Shown: positions 62,901-64,000 of the stretch, piece by piece | Layout of the letters: each line of letters opens with the position of its first letter | How positions within the stretch are numbered: position 1 is the first letter of the stretch | Assembly (NCBI GenBank): GCA_027627225.1 | Contig: CM051040.1 | Coordinates: 26,006,634 to 26,070,633, forward strand | Direction of reading: 5' to 3' | DNA from: Congeria kusceri | Lineage: Eukaryota > Mollusca > Bivalvia > Myida > Dreissenidae | DNA: 64,000 nt | Program-made: the position numbers and the translations under genes | Notes under the pieces: generated by a model | The model's database searches: none | What the model was told of the DNA's origin: nothing | What the model saw: the letters and a program-made list of their open reading frames with translations, nothing else

Positions 62901-63591
62901 AAAAAAAGAAAAAAAGTTTGCAATCGAGAACATATGAACACTGTTCTTGTAGACGTGTACTTTTATCTGCCGAACAGAGCTGCTTTGAACAATACTATTG
63001 TGAACACTTGTTAACTTTGTACTTTAAAAATAAAATAAGATACAATATAAAAATACAAAGACCAGTTTAATTCCATGAAATAGGCTTTCCCAAGAGTATA
63101 CTTACCTTATTCAAAAAATTTGTCCGCACGCGATGCATGCATGGACCTACTATGTGTAATCCTATTTAAGAAAGGTATAAATGTTGTTTTAAATTATTAA
63201 ATATTAAAGTTATCTTACATACTAGTACATCAGACGGTGAAACAAGCATTATTTAGTGCTGTGTAACCTACTCTCTTCAGGCACCACGCCGGGCCCACTA
63301 ATGCTGGGTTCCATCATGGACAGCGCGTGCTTCGTCTGGCAGGAGGTGTGCGGCCAGCAGGGCAGCTGTTGGATATACGAAAAAACGAGTATGGGCGTGA
63401 AACTCTTCGTCTGGTGGATAATAGTGAAGATTGCCTCCCTTGCCTTCAATTTTGCCGCGCAGTATTTTTATAGGCCGCCGCCTGACGGAAGTGGCGACGA
63501 CAATGGGACTGGAAAAGGCGATAGGGTTACGGACAAAGAGAAAAAGTCATTGACTATCAGCGAACTTGAAATAAGAGAATCGGTGATATGA
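44863..63591 (+). CDS. SLCO4A1-like: Gene B: organic anion transporting polypeptide (OATP/SLCO), complete, 760 aa
   Basis: The gene is a join of 14 exons: 44863-44982, 48752-48873, 54577-54902, 55783-56013, 57099-57201, 58201-58322, 58592-58704, 58949-59087, 59405-59603, 60108-60279, 60644-60782, 61602-61722, 62654-62718, 63281-63591. All are GT-AG and in phase, 2283 nt in total. OATPs are plasma-membrane exchangers for bile salts, steroid conjugates, thyroid hormones and xenobiotics. Visible features are a cytosolic N-terminus, the [12 protein letters not shown] entry motif, 12 hydrophobic segments, the DPRWVGAWW signature (308-316), a Kazal-like loop (504-556) and a charged C-tail. The start is the first ATG after an in-frame TAA (44851-44853), with A at -3 and G at +4. 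The SLCO4A affinity is from memory of YGW-x-x-F-x-P and [22 protein letters not shown] motifs; family membership is near certain. Confidence 0.95.
45643..47241. mobile_element. 1.6-kb foldback element in intron 1 of gene B
   Basis: The outer arms (about 45643-45945 and 46990-47241) share, inverted, TTTTTCACAAATCATATTTT, GTGAGGATCACAGAAGAATA and TGATCGCATCC-type blocks. The inner arms (about 46200-46425 and 46583-46785) share GTCTGTATCCTGATAATGCT, GAGGAGCAGACAGTGGG and AGCGATCCGTTATCTATCTG. The centre is about 155 bp. No transposase-like frame of any length is seen. Confidence 0.82.
47478..47940. mobile_element. TTAA-flanked MITE, TTAAAGGGACTTCTTCACA end
   Basis: TTAA at both ends with inverted AAAGGGACTTCTTCACA / TGTGAAATGTCCCTTT. 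Related sequence occurs at about 6090-6280. Confidence 0.8.
48068..48099. repeat. (TAAAT)n microsatellite
   Basis: Six tandem TTAAA/TAAAT pentamers. Confidence 0.85.
48303..48670. mobile_element. ~360-bp inverted arm (right) flanking SLCO exon 1
   Basis: Complement of 41811-42166 (GGTAACTAGTTGGCGGAGCC, CATCACGTGACGTCTAGG, GCGCTAAATTTG, AACAGTTGTAGCATCATTTG). It ends about 80 nt before the exon 2 acceptor of gene B. Confidence 0.8.
48752..48873 (+). CDS. SLCO4A1-like: Gene B exon 2: N-tail and YGWGGFKP motif
   Basis: The acceptor is the tandem NAGNAG form CCAG|CAG|TCA, so a glutamine may be in or out. The donor is CTGA|GTAAGA (phase 0 in, 2 out). It encodes [17 protein letters not shown] and onward to [12 protein letters not shown], the conserved cytosolic motif just before the first membrane segment of OATPs. 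Confidence 0.92.
49131..51565. repeat. ~990-bp tandem repeat, two full copies and a partial third
   Basis: Units begin GGTTACAATATACTAATTCC at 49131, 50122 and 51109. Copies differ at only a few percent of sites, so the duplication is recent. The third breaks off at TTGTGACCTA (about 51567). Each unit holds a 60-codon minus-strand frame (MTDFYELS...), which I do not regard as a gene. Confidence 0.93.
51568..52224. other. Part of intron 2 of gene B
   Basis: No feature recognised. A 60-codon minus-strand frame (51746-51928) has no known motif. Confidence 0.4.
52225..52503. mobile_element. TTAA-flanked MITE, TTAAAGGGGCATATCGACGG end
   Basis: TTAA duplication and ~22-bp inverted ends AAAGGGGCATATCGACGG / CCGTCGATACGCCCCTTT. 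279 bp, no coding capacity. Confidence 0.88.
53092..53599. mobile_element. TTAA-flanked element with an internal tRNA-like segment
   Basis: TTAA and inverted ends AAAGGGACTATGACAT / TTGACATAGTCCCTTT. At 53344-53425 the plus strand has TAGCGAAATTGGTTAAAGCG and GTAAGTTCGATACC, resembling A and B boxes of a tRNA-derived promoter. This gives a MITE that carries a SINE-like head. Confidence 0.75.
53739..53911. mobile_element. Palindromic MITE, copy 3 (shortened)
   Basis: Ends CGTCGTGGGAAAACCGG and CACGACGCGCCTCA with inner GTCCGCACAG and GTGCGGACTGCACAGGC modules. The middle of the left arm is deleted. Confidence 0.85.
54050..54190 (-). repeat. Possible tRNA-like SINE head
   Basis: On the minus strand GTGGCGGTGGTGAAATTGAT and ATCATGGGTTCGATCC resemble A and B boxes with a roughly tRNA-sized spacing. 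No clear acceptor stem, so a SINE relic or tRNA pseudogene is the best reading. Confidence 0.4.
54222..54545. repeat. Dispersed ~310-bp repeat, copy 6 (full)
   Basis: Contains GAAAGAACAAAATTGGCC, TGATGCGTTATATAAAAC, CATCGTGGTTTAATTC and GCATCAGAACTCC. It ends about 30 nt before the exon 3 acceptor of gene B. Confidence 0.75.
54577..54902 (+). CDS. SLCO4A1-like: Gene B exon 3: membrane segments 1-3; donor tandemly amplified downstream
   Basis: Acceptor is CATTTCCAG and donor is CTCAG|GTATTG (phase 2 in, 1 out), 108 full codons. TM1 is [19 protein letters not shown], followed by [22 protein letters not shown]2 around [16 protein letters not shown] and TM3 around [19 protein letters not shown]. 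It ends GKYDFRGS. The final ~26 nt plus the donor found the 41-bp array in the next intron. Confidence 0.96.
54874..55410. repeat. 41-bp array made from the exon 3 donor junction of gene B
   Basis: Thirteen units at exact 41-bp spacing, the first being the true exon end. Each holds CTGGGAAATATGACTTCCG then TGGCTCAGGTATAGATTTCC, that is, ~26 nt of exon and the AG|GTAT donor. A few carry ATGTAT, GGGTAT or GAGTAT instead. Reading past the true donor meets TAG at 54947-54949. Confidence 0.96.
55783..56013 (+). CDS. SLCO4A1-like: Gene B exon 4: extracellular loop 2 and membrane segment 4
   Basis: Acceptor is TGTGTATTAG and donor is CTCG|GTTGGT (phase 1 on both sides). Extracellular part: [17 protein letters not shown], with one N-glycosylation sequon NGT. 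It is followed by [20 protein letters not shown] and LGTSFIDEN, the conserved OATP TM4 block. Confidence 0.95.
56225..56372. mobile_element. ~148-bp palindrome
   Basis: Arms GATCTGAGTTGTCATTTCAT ... AAACGAGTTCAGGAA and the complement, centred on AAGCGAGCCTTTGGCGAGCTT. A small foldback. Confidence 0.88.
56373..56811. other. Part of intron 4 of gene B
   Basis: AT-rich with several GACGTC/TGACGTCA words. Open frames here have no splice context and no motif. Confidence 0.4.
56812..57074. mobile_element. Palindromic MITE, copy 4 (full length)
   Basis: TGAGGCGTGTCGTGGG to CCCACGATACGCCTCA, 263 bp, same layout as copy 1. It ends 24 nt upstream of exon 5 of gene B. Confidence 0.92.
57099..57201 (+). 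CDS. SLCO4A1-like: Gene B exon 5: membrane segment 5
   Basis: Acceptor is TTTTCCAG and donor is GAAAG|GTTGGT (phase 1 in, 2 out). It encodes [20 protein letters not shown] and [18 protein letters not shown] copy ends only 24 nt upstream of the exon, so branch point and pyrimidine tract must lie at or inside the element's edge. Confidence 0.95.
57202..58200. other. Intron 5 of gene B
   Basis: AT-rich. Short CCTACCTACCTA run at 57950. Nothing else recognised. Confidence 0.4.
58201..58322 (+). CDS. SLCO4A1-like: Gene B exon 6: OATP signature and membrane segment 6
   Basis: Acceptor is CTATCTACAG and donor is CCAG|GTATCG (phase 2 in, 1 out). It encodes [20 protein letters not shown] and onward to GYPKQLP. 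WVGAWW is the family signature. The usual glycine after it (W-W-x-G-F-L) is proline here (W-W-I-P-F-L, residue 318). Confidence 0.97.
58592..58704 (+). CDS. SLCO4A1-like: Gene B exon 7: cytosolic loop 3
   Basis: Acceptor is GCGCAACAG and donor is CTA|GTGAGA (phase 1 in, 0 out). It encodes a charged, glutamine-rich loop ([20 protein letters not shown]) and then [13 protein letters not shown], the short amphipathic lead into TM7 that is typical of OATPs. Confidence 0.92.
58949..59087 (+). CDS. SLCO4A1-like: Gene B exon 8: membrane segment 7
   Basis: Acceptor is CCGATCAG and donor is GATGG|GTAATT (phase 0 in, 1 out). It encodes [38 protein letters not shown] and AAFASFVM. The N-P-x-F family motif opens TM7, and the F-x-x-K-F/Y-L-x-x-x-F pattern follows. 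Confidence 0.96.
59405..59603 (+). CDS. SLCO4A1-like: Gene B exon 9: membrane segments 8-9
   Basis: Acceptor is ACATTTTCAG and donor is GGCAG|GTAGGG (phase 1 in, 2 out). It encodes [20 protein letters not shown] (TM8 with the P-x-x-x-x-G-x-x-x-G-G pattern), then [20 protein letters not shown] (TM9) and the start of the large extracellular loop 5 ([15 protein letters not shown]). Confidence 0.96.
60108..60279 (+). CDS. SLCO4A1-like: Gene B exon 10: Kazal-like domain of extracellular loop 5
   Basis: Acceptor is ACGTTTCAG and donor is AAA|GTGAGA (phase 2 in, 0 out). It encodes [20 protein letters not shown] and [11 protein letters not shown], with cysteines at 504, 508, 510, 519, 530 and 534. 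This is the conserved OATP loop-5 Kazal-like cysteine pattern, essential for surface expression in studied family members. Confidence 0.96.
60280..61601. other. Introns 10 and 11 of gene B, apart from exon 11
   Basis: AT-rich, with no repeat family recognised beyond weak CACAAAACAAATTGAACC similarity to MITE ends near 61230. Confidence 0.35.
60644..60782 (+). CDS. SLCO4A1-like: Gene B exon 11: end of extracellular loop 5
   Basis: Acceptor is TGTTGTAG and donor is CATGG|GTGCGA (phase 0 in, 1 out). It encodes [11 protein letters not shown], where Y-x-N-C-S-C is the loop-5 motif conserved in OATPs. A Met/Thr/Ser-rich stretch ([20 protein letters not shown]) with sequons at NIT and NGT follows. 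Confidence 0.92.
61602..61722 (+). CDS. SLCO4A1-like: Gene B exon 12: membrane segment 10
   Basis: Acceptor is TTTTCCTGCAG and donor is ATGAG|GTGAGC (phase 1 in, 2 out). It encodes [12 protein letters not shown], the last extracellular cysteines of loop 5, then [20 protein letters not shown] and SPTQTATM. Confidence 0.95.
61745..61945. repeat. Dispersed ~310-bp repeat, copy 7 (half)
   Basis: Contains TTTATCGTTGTTTATCGGC, AACAACGGTTTGGAGTTC and GTGGTTTAATCAGAACGAC. It starts 22 nt after exon 12 of gene B. An internal 30-bp piece (GGTTTGGAGTTCTAATGC) is duplicated. Confidence 0.72.
61972..62232. repeat. Two tandem ~130-bp units
   Basis: Both contain ACGCGGCCTTCGACG, GTAAGCGATTTTTGGTAGAC and ACCACAAACAAGATAATA, with few differences. 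Confidence 0.9.
62330..62650. repeat. (TTG/ATTG)n microsatellite ending at a splice acceptor
   Basis: About 310 bp of GATTGTTATGATTGTTGTG-type units. Its last unit, GGTTGTTATGACACAG, is the acceptor of exon 13 of gene B, so the array doubles as the T-rich tract. Confidence 0.93.
62654..62718 (+). CDS. SLCO4A1-like: Gene B exon 13: start of membrane segment 11
   Basis: The acceptor ATGACACAG sits at the very end of a 320-bp T-rich microsatellite. The donor is CTCG|GTAAGG (phase 2 in, 1 out). It encodes [20 protein letters not shown], matching the family pattern Q-R-S-x-A-x-G-x-Q-x-x-x-x-R-x-L-G. Confidence 0.95.
62719..63280. other. Intron 13 of gene B
   Basis: AT-rich, nothing recognised. 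Confidence 0.4.
63281..63591 (+). CDS. SLCO4A1-like: Gene B exon 14 (last): membrane segments 11-12 and C-tail
   Basis: The acceptor CTCTCTTCAG is in phase 1. It encodes [20 protein letters not shown] (G-x-x-P-G-P-x-x-x-G-x-x-x-D, family hallmark), then [11 protein letters not shown], and TM12 [21 protein letters not shown] charged cytosolic tail ends RESVI at TGA 63589-63591. The tail has no clear C-terminal PDZ ligand beyond the hydrophobic last residue. Confidence 0.96.
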
Positions 63592-64000
63592 AAAAAATAG
63601 GCATTGAATTATATCCATGACGTCACTTGTCTTCATGACGTATGCGTCATTTCATCCATTTATGCTTCAGCCAGACAGAACTTCGGGATCACATCGTCAG
63701 GGCTCATATCAACAAAGCTCCTTAATGAAAACTTATGTAAATTTATTAAAATCATGAAATTCCTGTAGTTTGTGGCTGGTTAATTTATATTTCATTTTGT
63801 CTTTAATGGCTTTAATCTGGTAAATAATGAACTGATCTTATTTTACCTTTTTTCAAATATATTTATGTTTTCACAAAGAAATATGTATTTGAAATTTTCA
63901 CTTAAATTAGACTTAAATTAAGATTTTCCTTAGGAGCTTTGTGGATATAGCCCCAGAACGTTGGATAGCTCCGGTTTACTGGTTTGGCTAAAGCGGATCC
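63592..64000. other. 3' flank of gene B
   Basis: The 3' UTR lies at the start of this stretch. From about 63895 the sequence (TTAAGATTTTCCTTAGGAGC, TTTGTGGATATAGCCCCAG) resembles an end of the 24831-type MITE. The window ends inside it. Confidence 0.4.
63745..63750 (+). terminator. Possible ATTAAA polyadenylation signal of gene B
   Basis: No AATAAA was seen between the stop and the window end. The common variant ATTAAA lies about 155 nt after the stop codon. A better signal may lie beyond 64000. Confidence 0.3.

Overview
The window looks like nuclear DNA of a bivalve mollusc. It is AT-rich, has long introns full of minisatellites and small foldback transposons, and its short GC-rich exons are joined by GT-AG introns whose phases agree throughout. 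The palindromic element whose ends read TGAGGCGTGTCGTGG (four copies here) is one I associate from memory with dreissenid mussels (zebra/quagga mussel). That species guess is an inference. No bacterial or viral gene organisation is present.

Two protein-coding genes lie on the + strand. Gene A (1766-39014; its 5' end lies left of the window) is a secreted reprolysin/ADAMTS-type (M12B) zinc metalloprotease. I can join 16 exons into 643 codons: end of the prodomain, catalytic domain with a HELGH zinc helix and an NYVMAP Met-turn, an ADAMTS-type disintegrin-like/cysteine-rich block, then three six-cysteine ShKT-like modules and a stop with polyadenylation signals about 10 nt later. No thrombospondin type-1 repeat is seen. 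A possible alternative last exon (17673-17809) would end the protein before the zinc site.

Gene B (44863-63591) appears complete: 14 exons, 760 codons, an organic anion transporting polypeptide (OATP/SLCO family, nearest from memory to the SLCO4A group) with the predicted 12 membrane segments, the WVGAWW family signature and a Kazal-like domain in the large extracellular loop. The genes are tandem and co-oriented, about 5.8 kb apart. Nothing suggests that they act in one pathway.

The rest is repeats. Left edge: a 64-bp satellite (1-1540). Introns of gene A: 49/52-bp, 53-bp, 32-bp, 33-bp and 37-bp arrays, three tandem-cored transposons (13.3-14.2, 26.9-28.1 and 29.8-31.7 kb) and several microsatellites. 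Between the genes and in gene B: a 0.9-kb duplicated element, a 1.6-kb foldback, an inverted pair flanking SLCO exon 1, a 990-bp tandem triplication, and TTAA-flanked MITEs. One Penelope-like GIY-YIG relic and one tRNA-derived SINE are recognisable.

The most unusual signal is that three of the arrays are tandem amplifications of a splice junction itself. These are the donor of gene A exon 6, the acceptor of gene A exon 13 and the donor of gene B exon 3. Each array lays down a dozen or more copies of a real splice site, with adjoining exon sequence, inside the intron. All exon joins were made by eye from splice consensus, frame and family resemblance. No transcript or database evidence was available.
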